DNA of 64,000 bases from Malus domestica. Lineage: Eukaryota; Streptophyta; Magnoliopsida; Rosales; Rosaceae. The number at the start of each line of letters is the position of its first letter. Within the stretch, counting starts at the first letter, position 1. Location of the stretch: contig NC_091673.1 of NCBI RefSeq assembly GCF_042453785.1, positions 1,991,501 through 2,055,500 on the forward strand. The letters run 5' to 3'. The notes under the pieces are model-generated. The model did not search any database and was not told the DNA's origin. It worked only from the letters and a program-made list of their open reading frames with translations. Shown here one piece after another: positions 52,527-61,770 of this stretch. The translations under genes and the position numbers were made by a program.

Positions 52527-52839
52527 TGTCAACAATAGCTGCTAGACATTATTGGTATAGACAATAGATTTGTAATTATTCCTCTAGTTAGCCATCATTA
52601 CTTTATTTTATAGCTAGTCATCATTACTTTGCTTTATAGCTAGCCATCATTACTTTGATTTATAGCTAGCCATCATTACTTTGCTTTGCTTTCCTTTTCT
52701 TCTTATTTTCCTCTTCGGTGTTTTCCTCATGTAATCATCATTTGGCTTGTCCACTTGTTAGGACTAGTTTTTGGCCCTGTATAAGAGAGGACTTCCCTCT
52801 TGTAACAAAGAATAATGAAGTATATTTCAATTTCTGAGA
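52527..52839 (+). repeat. 3' LTR of the Copia element
   Basis: 313 bp. It aligns along its length to the 5' LTR but carries about four copies of the 25-26-bp internal unit, which accounts for the length difference. Confidence 0.9.
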
Positions 52840-52844
52840 ACTTT

Positions 52845-53900
52845 TGACACCGAAATTTTTTGTAATAACACATTCGAATATGGTTGATACATATAGGCTT
52901 GTGGCATTCGATCTTGACTACGATCAAGTGAGATAGACGTTTTGAAATGTAACATGGTGTCCTGAATCTCCTGATAGCATTGCATTTGCTGCTCAAAATA
53001 TGTATCAGAATGTATGCGGCAAGTCTATTGCAATATATGGCAAGAAAGAGCAACTGAGTTGTGATGAATCAGAAATTTTATAAAATGTGTAAAGTTGATA
53101 AAAACTCTGTTGAGTTAGTTTTGTTCTGCAATTTATCCATAATAAACGATTCAATTCACATGCTTAATAGAAACATCACTTCTACTATATCAACCCATAT
53201 TTCGAATATTAACATGTAGACTGAAATGTCATGGGTTCGAGTTGTAGAAACTACCTCTTTGCAAATCAAGAGTAAAACTGCGTACGATAGACGTTCTCCT
53301 ACCCTTGCAAAACGGAGAATTTCGTTGGCTCGGGTCGCCTTTTTTAACATGACAACTTTATTTTACTGTAAATCAGCCCTGTAATATTTACTCTGTTTTT
53401 CTTTATGTCACATTGGCTCTGCTTTTGTAGCCTAGCAAATAAAGATTTTCCATAATTCCTTTGCTTTTATGCATACAATGCCTTTCTCTTTCTCACCAAA
53501 AAGGTAAACTTGCCATGTGCATTTACTCCTTAGAATCACCTCTATCAGTCCAAATTGGCCACTTCAGTATATTTTTTGTTGCTGATATAAGCGTTATTCT
53601 ACGCTAAATTCATCTAAATTGCAGGACAAGAAATCAAACAACATGTGTTTTTTTAATTGTAAATATGCCCTATAATCTTGCCTGTTTTGTAGCCCAGCAA
53701 ATAAAGATTTATAATTGCTCTGTTTTTCTTGCTGTCGTATTTGCTATACACTTGGCAGTGATTCATAAGAAACAGGTAATAATGTCCCCATGAAAGGTCA
53801 AAACTTTCCAAATGCCCAACGTCCATAGGTTATTAGGCTTATTGGTTGATCATCAGGTCCTGTGGCGACCGCGGAGACTGAATTCCTCCTGAGTTCCGCC
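52845..53900. other. MATE A/B intergenic and B promoter region
   Basis: 52855-53000 matches the 3' flank of gene B at 57779-57930 ('cattgatacatataggcttg'-type blocks). 53375-53490 and 53685-53760 are related to each other (both have 'agcaaataaagattt' and 'ctctgtttttctt') and to the upstream flank of gene C at 59548-59650 and 61535-61640. So the promoter region carries an internal duplication older than the B/C split. Confidence 0.6.
53718..53746 (+). promoter_or_regulatory. Conserved MATE upstream block (gene B)
   Basis: CTCTGTTTTTCTTGCTGTC lies about 160-180 bp before the start codon, at a spacing similar to A and C. A related copy lies at about 53390. Confidence 0.4.
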
Positions 53901-56900
53901 ATGGAAGAGAGCTTGCTATTGCCAAAATACAGAGAAGAGCAACGAAGAAGCAGTAGAAATTCAAGTAGTAGTAGTAGTTGTCTAACATGGGTTTCTTTTT
54001 ATGAAGAAGTAAAGAGGTTGGGATGCATAGCAGGACCAATGGTTGCTGTGGTTCTATCCCAGTACATGCTGCGGTTTATTTCAATGATAATGGTTGGCCA
54101 CCTGGGTGAACTTGCTCTCTCCAGCTCCTCCATAGCCATCTCCCTCGCCGGCGCCACTGGCTTCAGTCTTTTCGTAAGTCTATCTTCCTTCCATCTTCTT
54201 CTTGTTTGTGGAAATGGCCACAAACCTTCCATTCTTTTTGCAATGCGATATTCTAAGCTACTCTCGCCTATTTCTTACTGGTAAGGATTTTGAACTCAGG
54301 TCACTGTCACGACCAACCGACCTAACCCATGTATGCAAGACTTCACCTTTGAAGCTCCCACCCACCATTGTAGATTATGGGCTTTGCCATCATAATTAAC
54401 GCCTAATCACGAATTATATGAAGTAATGTGTGTTTAATTGGACTCTGCTACTGCAGATTAATTTGTCTTTCCATAACTCCTCTGTCCACTGAAATGTTTC
54501 ATGTACAGAAAATTGTTCCCAAACCATGCTGGGATCAATGCTGTGAGTGTTGTATGTATATCATGGAACTTCTTAATGATAATCTTATAAACTACGAATG
54601 GAAACGGACAAGGATACGGGGATACGACCGACAAGGGAATAGGTCATATTAACGAGAAGAATTGTTGTATGACTACAAAGGAATACAACATGAGGATACG
54701 AGGGAATACCATTGTGTCCATGCATCTAGAGCAACACAACTTACTGATAATAGAGTACGAATTTTAGCACAGATGTAGTACTAATTGTTGGAAAATTTAA
54801 TATTAATATTATTATATTATATTTCTTAATTGAATGGAAATTATAAGTGATGTCTTTTGGTGGAAATATGTGTCTATCCTAATGAAAAGTTGCAACTTTT
54901 GACTCATGAATAGTCACATGTTTTCCAAAGAGGTATCTCAAATTCTATAAATAAGGAAGCCCCCATGTCACTTAACAACTTTTACACTTACATATTCAAA
55001 CATATAGTGCACTATTGTTAAAGAGTTTTGTAATGTCCCATTGAGTTTGTTATACCATACTTAGAGCCTCTGTATTTAGACCTCGTATAAATATTCGGGG
55101 GACTCAAATATAATTATGTAATAAATGAAGGGACAAATATGTAATAAGTGAGGAGCCTTTAGTCTACAAAAGGGACTCCTCACCCTCACAATCCTCAAAG
55201 GTCACATCCCCAAAGAGAGGCTCATATCCAGCAATCCCCTCACACTCTCAAACTCTCTTTCTCTGGGGGACTTCCCCTCACCCTTGTAATCCATACATAC
55301 AGTTAGAGAGAAATACAATCAACATCAGTGTGGAGGTAGCCCAAACATTGGGGTGAACCACGATACATCTTGTGTTCTTACTTTCTTGCAGATTCACGGT
55401 CGGATTTACGTTGTTCCAAGACCCCTCCGGTTTTGTGTATCAACAGAGTTCGTATTGGTGAGTTTTCAACACAATCGTGGTTCATTGGAGCCTTGTGATT
55501 TGGAGTGATACTATTATAAGGACGTGGTCGTTGTATCCTGGGAGACAAGCACTGAACAACCATAAGCACCATAGTGGGACGTAAACTTGTCTTAAGGACA
55601 GATTGTACAAAACTTGCTTTAACCGTATTTTCAAGTTTTTCTAATCCATTATGTCAGGTTCATTTAATATTGGTTATGTACTCATGTGCCTGCACCACTT
55701 CCATATATAAGTGCATGAATTATTTCTTGATTTTCTATGTGATAGCAATTGGACCATAATTTTTCCAACACTAATATCGAAATAATGACGATTTTCGTAG
55801 CGTAGATGTTTATAATCTATCTAATAATCTATATGAACAGTTGGGAATGGCAAGTGCACTGGAAACTTTATGTGGGCAAGCATATGGAGCAGAGCAATAT
55901 CAGAAACTTGGACTTCAAACGTACACTGCTATATTTTCTCTCAACATGGTTTGTCTGCCTTTATCTTTGATATGGATATATATGGAGGAGATACTGATTC
56001 TCACCGGTCAAGACCCTGCGATTTCTCGCGAAGCCGGAAAATACATAATCTGGCTTATTCCTGTTCTATTTGCTTATGCAACTCTTCAACCGCTCATTCG
56101 ATACTTTCAAACACAGAGTTTAGTAATGCCTCTGCTGGTAACCTCTTTCGCCACCTTTTTATTCCATATTCCTCTCTGCTGGATTCTAATATTCAAGTCT
56201 GGATTAGAACACCTTGGAGGAGCATTAGCAATCGGCATTTCCTATTGGTTGAATGTGATTTTTCTTTGGTTATACATGAAGTTTTCCCCTGCCTGTTCAA
56301 AAACTCGTGCTCCAATTTCGAAGGACATATTCCATGGAATCGGAGAATTCTTTCGTTTTGCCCTGCCTTCTGCAGTAATGCAATGGTAGCCAGTTTCTCC
56401 CTGTATTTTAGTTTCAAGAAAAGATTTCGATATGCTTAATTTCTTAGTCTTACATTTCTCTCTGTCCTTTGTCTTGGTTCTTGTTGATGGTTGTAGCCTT
56501 GAGGGGTGGTCATTCGAGCTGCTTATATTGCTGTCTGGATATTTACCAAATCCGGCTCTTGAAACCTCAGTTCTGTCCGCATGGTAAGTTTTCTGTTTTT
56601 GTTGCATTTCAGATGCCAATCAGATATTCTAAGAACGATGCAGGAAAAAATTATAATTTCAGTTTGATCTCCATTTAGAAAGCTCGTGGTTATTCTAATT
56701 GATTGGTTTGGACAGTCTTCTGGCGATTTCAACGGTCTATGCAATACCATATGGGTTTGGTGCTGCAGTAAGGTATGCTCAAACATTAAGCACTTAAGTC
56801 TTAACTCTGAAGTTCCATCAAACTGTACATATTTGCGTGCTAAATCGCAGTGCAGCTAAATTTGCATAAAAAGATCTCTAATAAGCAATAACTTGTCTTT

Positions 56901-57757
56901 TTCTTTCCTTTGGGTGTTGTACAGTACTAGAGTTTCAAATGAACTGGGAGCTGGTAACCCACAACGTGCTCGTATAGCTACTTTTGCTGCGATGTTTCTT
57001 GCAGTCACAGAGACAAGTATAACAACCACGACCCTCTATGCCTGCCGGAAAGTATTTGGTTACACTTTTAGCAACGAGAAAGAAGTCATCGATTACATCA
57101 CAGTCATGGTTCCTCTAGTTTGCCTGTCTGTCATACTAGACAGTATACACGGGGTCCTTTCAGGTCAGTTGCCTTATCTTCTGCGGGTAGTACTACACAA
57201 TTAAGCATTGTTCTAAAGAATGGTGTTTGGATCTAATGTTATATGTTTTTTGAACCGCTAAATCAGGTGTTGCTAGAGGAACTGGGTGGCAGCACATAGG
57301 GGCTTACATCAACCTTGGAGCATATTATCTTTGTGGAATCCCCGTTGCTATCGTGTTGGCTTTCTGGGCACAGCTAAGAGGAAGGGGCCTTTGGATTGGT
57401 ATACAAGTTGGTGCTTTTGTGCAAGTCAGTCTGCTCGCTTTAGTAACATGTTGTACAAATTGGGAAAAGCAGGTTAAATACTCGACCCTAACTCGATCTT
57501 CTCCGCATTCATTTCCAAAATTCTCTGTTTGGTTGCCAAGAAGTCGGGAGGAAAGATGAAGAACATTTTCTCTTACGAGTACAACGATATGTTCTTTTTG
57601 TTCAAACTCCCTACTTGAAAGCCAACCACAGACACAACATTTCATTAAGCACGACCTCCTTTTATGTGGTTTCGAGGATATTAAGGTTGGTCTTTTTAAG
57701 TTTCAGGCAAGTAAGGCAAGGGAGAGGATATTTGACAGGAGCCCCCCTGGAAGTTAA
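53901..57757 (+). CDS. MATE family transporter, DETOXIFICATION 16-like (gene B)
   Basis: Seven exons join in phase: 53901-54173, 55841-56385, 56497-56583, 56716-56772, 56925-57163, 57267-57472, 57707-57757, giving 485 residues. The same landmarks as gene A are present ([62 protein letters not shown]), with identical intron positions and phases. An N-terminal serine run (about [11 protein letters not shown]) is shared with C but absent from A. The last exon is in a different frame from A after the ERIF region because of a net one-base difference in a C-run, so the tail is shorter (DRSPPGS). This cytosolic tail is variable in the family, so function is probably kept. ATG at 53901 was chosen because the upstream in-frame extension has no ATG. 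Intron 1 carries a 985-bp solo LTR. Confidence 0.92.
54786..55770. mobile_element. Solo LTR in intron 1 of MATE B
   Basis: The ends are TGTTGGAAAA and TTTTCCAACA, a perfect 10-bp inverted terminus with TG...CA. It is flanked by the 5-bp target duplication CTAAT (54781-54785 and 55771-55775). A TATA-like 'ctataaataaggaag' lies near 54947. Gene C has the empty site (near 63851: 'gtagtactaatatcgaaata'). It has no internal coding region. The family is most likely Copia, by its end sequence. It inserted after B and C separated. Confidence 0.85.
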
Positions 57758-58258
57758 TGCCTTGTGTGACAAGGCAGAGAGTAATAACACATTCGCATAT
57801 CATTGATACATATAGGCTTGTGGCATTCAGTCTTGACTACGATCAAGTTGTATAGACGTTTTGAAATGCAACATGGTGTCCCGAGTCTCCTGATAGCATT
57901 GCATTTGCTACTCAAAATCTGTATGACAATGAACGCGGGCAACAAAGAGCAGCTGAGTTCTGATGACCCATTGTTTGTACCCGATTTTAATCTATCTGCC
58001 CACCCGTGCAATCGTGGCCGTTGAGTGAGACCCTCCGATAGCTTCGAGAGTAAATAAATGTTTTTGATAACTTCTTTAAGATTTTATCATTGGTTTTTAT
58101 CATGATAATCATCTTGGAGTTTTTATTTAAAATGTTTTGACAGCAACAAAGTAAAGATGATAGAATCCTTCTCCCACGCAATCACGTTTTGATTTTATAA
58201 GCAGTGTGATTGCTTTCCAATTCCACAAATTCAAATGAGATGAAGGATTGTTAAGGTG
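57758..58258. other. MATE B 3' flank
   Basis: Probable 3' UTR and flank, homologous to the sequence after the Copia element behind gene A. No separate gene was seen. Confidence 0.5.
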
Positions 58259-58428
58259 AAGAAATTTTTCATTGTGATGGGAACACGGATGGTACATCAC
58301 ATATTTTTATGTAAGTAATGATAAATTTTATTTTTTAAATTATTAACTTTTTAACCTACAAATTCCACAATTTGTATAGTGATACGTGGTGTATCACCTC
58401 GTGTGCCGATTACACTGAAAAATCTCTC
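58259..58428. repeat. MITE family M3 (copy 3), 9-bp TSD
   Basis: The ends AAGAAATTTTTCATTGTGA and a complementary 'cactgaaaaatctctc' end enclose the family core. The perfect 9-bp duplication GTTAAGGTG is at 58250-58258 and 58429-58437. Confidence 0.8.
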
Positions 58429-58493
58429 GTTAAGGTGGGCACGTGTTTGGGATTTATGACTTTGCATGGCAGCATGGGGATTAGCTACCCTCC

Positions 58494-58637
58494 ATGCAAA
58501 TTATGCATGCACGGGGTGGTTGGTCAAAGCCTAAGATGCCAAAAAATAAAAAGAAGAGATAAACAATGCAAATTATGCATGCACACCCCGGTTGGTCAAA
58601 GCCTAAGATGCCAAAAAATAAAAAGAAGAGATAAAGA
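58494..58637. repeat. 72-bp tandem duplication
   Basis: Two near-identical 72-bp units each contain 'atgcaaattatgcatgcac' and 'ggttggtcaaagcctaagat'. Both strands keep open frames through it, which is a by-product of the repeat. Confidence 0.85.
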
Positions 58638-58857
58638 TGGAGTTTCATCCCCACCAAATGATGATGAGGGTGCCAAATCACAAGAGGGTTTTGAAATATC
58701 ATGACTCTATCCTATTCTATTGCATGGTTTGAGTCGATCTGGTGCACGTGGCTTAAGTGGGTAATGCCAAGTGAGGATCATTTGTCACAATGAATATCTT
58801 GTATTCATTTTGTTCGCTGAGCAGACTCACCTCATAAATGTAAAGCTCCAGACAACA

Positions 58858-59525
58858 TTCAAGGACCTTCGAGACAACACACAGATCTATCATGTGCAAA
58901 CTCTTGAACACACAGATCTATCATGTGCAAACTTTTGCTTTATGTGAAACCCTCTCATCTTTGAGAAAAGTACGGATCTTCCTAACTTCGTCAAGCAGAC
59001 CTTGCAATTTGTAGAAATGGCTCTATACTTGACAATCGGCGACATCTTGTAATTTCTAGAAATAGTTCTGGAGCCGTAGAATCAAGTGATCAAGGAGTAC
59101 CTTGCAATTTGTTGAAATAGCTCTACTCCAAGTTCGGTTGACTATTTATCCAAATCTCTATCAACAAAAGGTCCTTGCATCCTTGTTGGAAGAGGTCACT
59201 TCATTAGCTTTCTCAACGAAGTGAGGTGTTACCAGGTTATGTCATTCGGCACATTGAAAGCTGAATGTTTATTGAACTTCATAGAAACTAGCAGTCTTGC
59301 CTTTAGGTTATAGAACCCAAAGGTCGAGACAAGTTCCTTCCTCAGTCGCAGTTGTGAAAAACTGAAGTTAGCACCTCGTTCGACACCACCACCACTCATT
59401 TACTCATCGACTAAGCTCGAGCTCGGTCACCAAGTTGACATGCTCCGCATTCAACCGAAAAACATAATTAGCTATTACCTATTCGGCCTGGAACGCTTGA
59501 TAATTTTTAGGATAAACACTCATAT
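58858..59525 (+). mobile_element. LTR-retrotransposon LTR relic (family L1, copy 2)
   Basis: It is collinear with 13066-13712 (shared 'gaaggtcgagac', 'gaactagcag.cttgcctt'-type blocks and a closing 'tttttaggataaac'). A 36-bp tandem duplication ('acacagatctatcatgtgca' twice) lies near 58869-58930. Old non-coding fossil; ends not fixed. Confidence 0.45.
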
Positions 59526-59715
59526 ATCGAAATTAACGCGCACATAAGCCCTATAGTATTTGCTCTGTTTTTCTTGCTGTCACATTGGCTCTGCTTTTGT
59601 AGCCTAACAAATAAAGATTTCCCATAACTTCTCTGCTTTTATGTATACAATGCCTTTCTCCTTATCTCTTCGTATCATGTGCACCAAAAATGGAGATTTT
59701 TGGCATGTCTACTTA

Positions 59716-61413
59716 GGCCATCTCCAATCGATCCGGCCAAAGGGTCGTAAGGCTAAAAATAGCCCGTTTTGACCTAAAAATCATCTCCAACCGAAGGTTA
59801 GGCCAAAGGGCTCTTAGGCCCCATCCGGCCAAAAATAGGAGAACTGACCAATGGGCTGGCCAAGAGCAGCTAGCCCGCCAGCCTTATAGCCCAACCCAAG
59901 CACATGTTACCTGACGTCAGGTTAAAGTTTTATTTTATTTTTTGATGAAATTTAAAAGAAAAAAAATCTATTTTTTTTTAATAAATACCCAAGTCATTTC
60001 TACCATATTTCTCACATCATTTTCACCATTCCATACTATATTACCTCATTTTATTTCAATTATTCACCAATTTTTCACATCCTTTTCATTTTATAAAGAT
60101 AAGAAATCTGAAAGCTTATTAATTTAGCGACAAGTGGCACTCAAAATATATCCGAAAATCTTATTTTAACATTGTAGTTCAATTCAATTAACCATATTAA
60201 TTCAATTAAAATAATAAATTATGTTTGGCCTTGGCCCTTTGGCCCCCTCGGTTAGATATGATTTTTTGTCAAAGGGCTATGTTTGGCCTATGACCTTTTG
60301 GCTCTCTCGGTTGGAAATGGTATAAAATATGGCCAAACACTGTTCATTAAAATATATTTTGTTTTTCAGGGCTAAAGGGAGTCATTTGGCCTTCTTTTCG
60401 GCCATCTCCAACCGAAAGAGGGCTAAATGGCCATGTTCAACCTATAGTCCTACAATAAATTATATTTTAATGAACCGTGCTAGGCTGTATTTTATACCAT
60501 CTCCAACCGAATGGGCCAAAAGGTCATAGGCCAAACATAGCCATTTGACAAAAAATCATCTCCAACCGAGGGGGCCAAAGGGTCATAGGCCAAACATAAT
60601 TTATTTTTTTAATTAAATTAATATGGTTAATTAAATTAAACTACCATATTAAAATAAGGTTTTCAGACATATTTTGAGTGTCACTTGTTGCCAAATGAAT
60701 AAGCCTCTGGATTTCTTATCGTTATATAATCTCAATAATTTTTTTGAATAGGATTTCGAGTGACACGTGTCGCTAACGTGAGTAACTCTCCAGATTTCTT
60801 ATCTTTATGTAATCTCAATAATTTTTTTGATAGGATTTCGAGTGACACGTGTCGTTAAAGTGAGTAACTCTCTAAATTTCTTATCTTTATGTAATCTTAA
60901 TAATTTTTCGGATAGGATTTCGAGTGTCACATGTCAAAATGTAATTGGTTGTGCAAATTTTGGATAGGATACGTGAAACTTCTTATCTTCAACTTTTAAT
61001 GTTGTAGGAATGATGTAGGTATTTATAGAAAAAAAATTAGATTTTTTTTTAAATTCCTCAAAAATAAAATAAGAAATAAAATTCCAACGATAAACTGACG
61101 GCATCAAGACGTTAGCTAACCGTTGCTAATTGGAGTCATGCTGACGCTAGGTTGCCGTTAGCATTCAAATGGATTGAACTAGAGGGCTTGACATTTTGGA
61201 GCTGGAAGGCTGGCAAAATGTCAAGCTTGACATTCTGGCACTGGAGGGCTGGCTGGCTGGCTAGCTGGAAATGGCCAGCCCACTGGCCTGGGGGTTTGGG
61301 CTTGGTGAGGCCCACGAGCCCTTTGGCCTAGCTTTCAATTAGAGATGATTTTCGTGTCATTCCGAGCTATTTTTAGCCGTATGACCTTTTGATCGGATCG
61401 GTTGGAGATAACC
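59716..61413. mobile_element. 1.7-kb fold-back Tourist-like element (PIF/Harbinger type)
   Basis: The ends GGCCATCTCCAATCGATCC and GGATCGGTTGGAGATAACC are inverted. The whole insert is a large imperfect palindrome with its centre near 60400: blocks such as 'aaccatattaattcaatt' and 'ccctcggtt' recur inverted on the right. The target duplication TTA is at 59713-59715 and 61414-61416, as expected for PIF/Harbinger. No transposase. The right arm is longer because of an internal 83-bp tandem repeat. It lies in the 5' flank of MATE C; the matching flank of B has one TTA-like site and no insert. Confidence 0.8.
60711..60955. repeat. 82-83-bp tandem repeat, nearly three copies
   Basis: Units start 'atttcttatc' at 60711, 60794 and 60876 and share 'ggatttcgagtgacacgtgt'. 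They are confined to the right arm of the fold-back element and explain its arm-length asymmetry. Confidence 0.8.
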
Positions 61414-61581
61414 TTATTCCTTCATATCACCTCATTAATCAAAATTGGTTGCTTCACTTTTTTTTTTTTCTTTTTAATACGACTTTCTACCCTAAATTTA
61501 TCTAAATTTCGGAAAGAGGCTCGAAGTATGGCCTATAATCTTGCCTGTCTTGTGGCCTAGCAAATAAAGACTTATAATTGC

Positions 61582-61610
61582 CCTGTTTTTCTTGCTGTCA
61601 TGTTTGCTGT
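61582..61610 (+). promoter_or_regulatory. Conserved MATE upstream block (gene C)
   Basis: 'cctgtttttcttgctgtcat' lies about 185 bp before the start codon of gene C, equivalent to the blocks of A and B. Another copy, near 59562, is now separated from the gene by the fold-back element. Confidence 0.4.
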
Positions 61611-61770
61611 ACACCAGGCAGCCTTTATTCATAAGCAAAGGTAAACTTTTGGCCTGTGCATATACAATGTCCATGAAAGGTCAAAACTTTCCAAATCTCC
61701 AGCGTCCATAGGCTATTAGGCTTACTGGTTGATCATCAGCTCCTGAGGCAGCCTCCGCCTGAGTTCCGCC

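Larger units (their letters stand above)
47725..52839 (+). mobile_element. Ty1/Copia LTR retrotransposon in the 3' flank of MATE A
   Basis: Two LTRs (47725-48012 and 52527-52839) begin TGTCAACAATAG. A primer-binding site TGGTATCAGA follows the 5' LTR, and a purine tract (GAGGGGGAG) precedes the 3' LTR. The 5-bp target duplication ACTTT is at 47720-47724 and 52840-52844. The internal order is Copia type: gag (from 48143), a CCHC zinc knuckle near 48972-49018, protease, integrase with LWHRRLGHPS-type zinc domain, reverse transcriptase and RNase H. It is broken, with roughly half a dozen interruptions. LTR divergence of a few percent by eye suggests an age of the order of one to two million years. 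It shares the orientation of the MATE genes. Sequence following it (52855-53000) resumes the MATE 3' flank also seen after gene B. Confidence 0.95.

Noticed and set aside
53862-53900. Upstream extension of MATE B (13 residues before MEESLLL)
   Set aside because: The extension begins at GTG rather than ATG, is not shared with A or C, and ATG at 53901 is the common start.
58372-58704. 110-codon frame in the MATE B-C spacer
   Set aside because: It is produced by a 72-bp (3n) tandem duplication that keeps any frame open on both strands.
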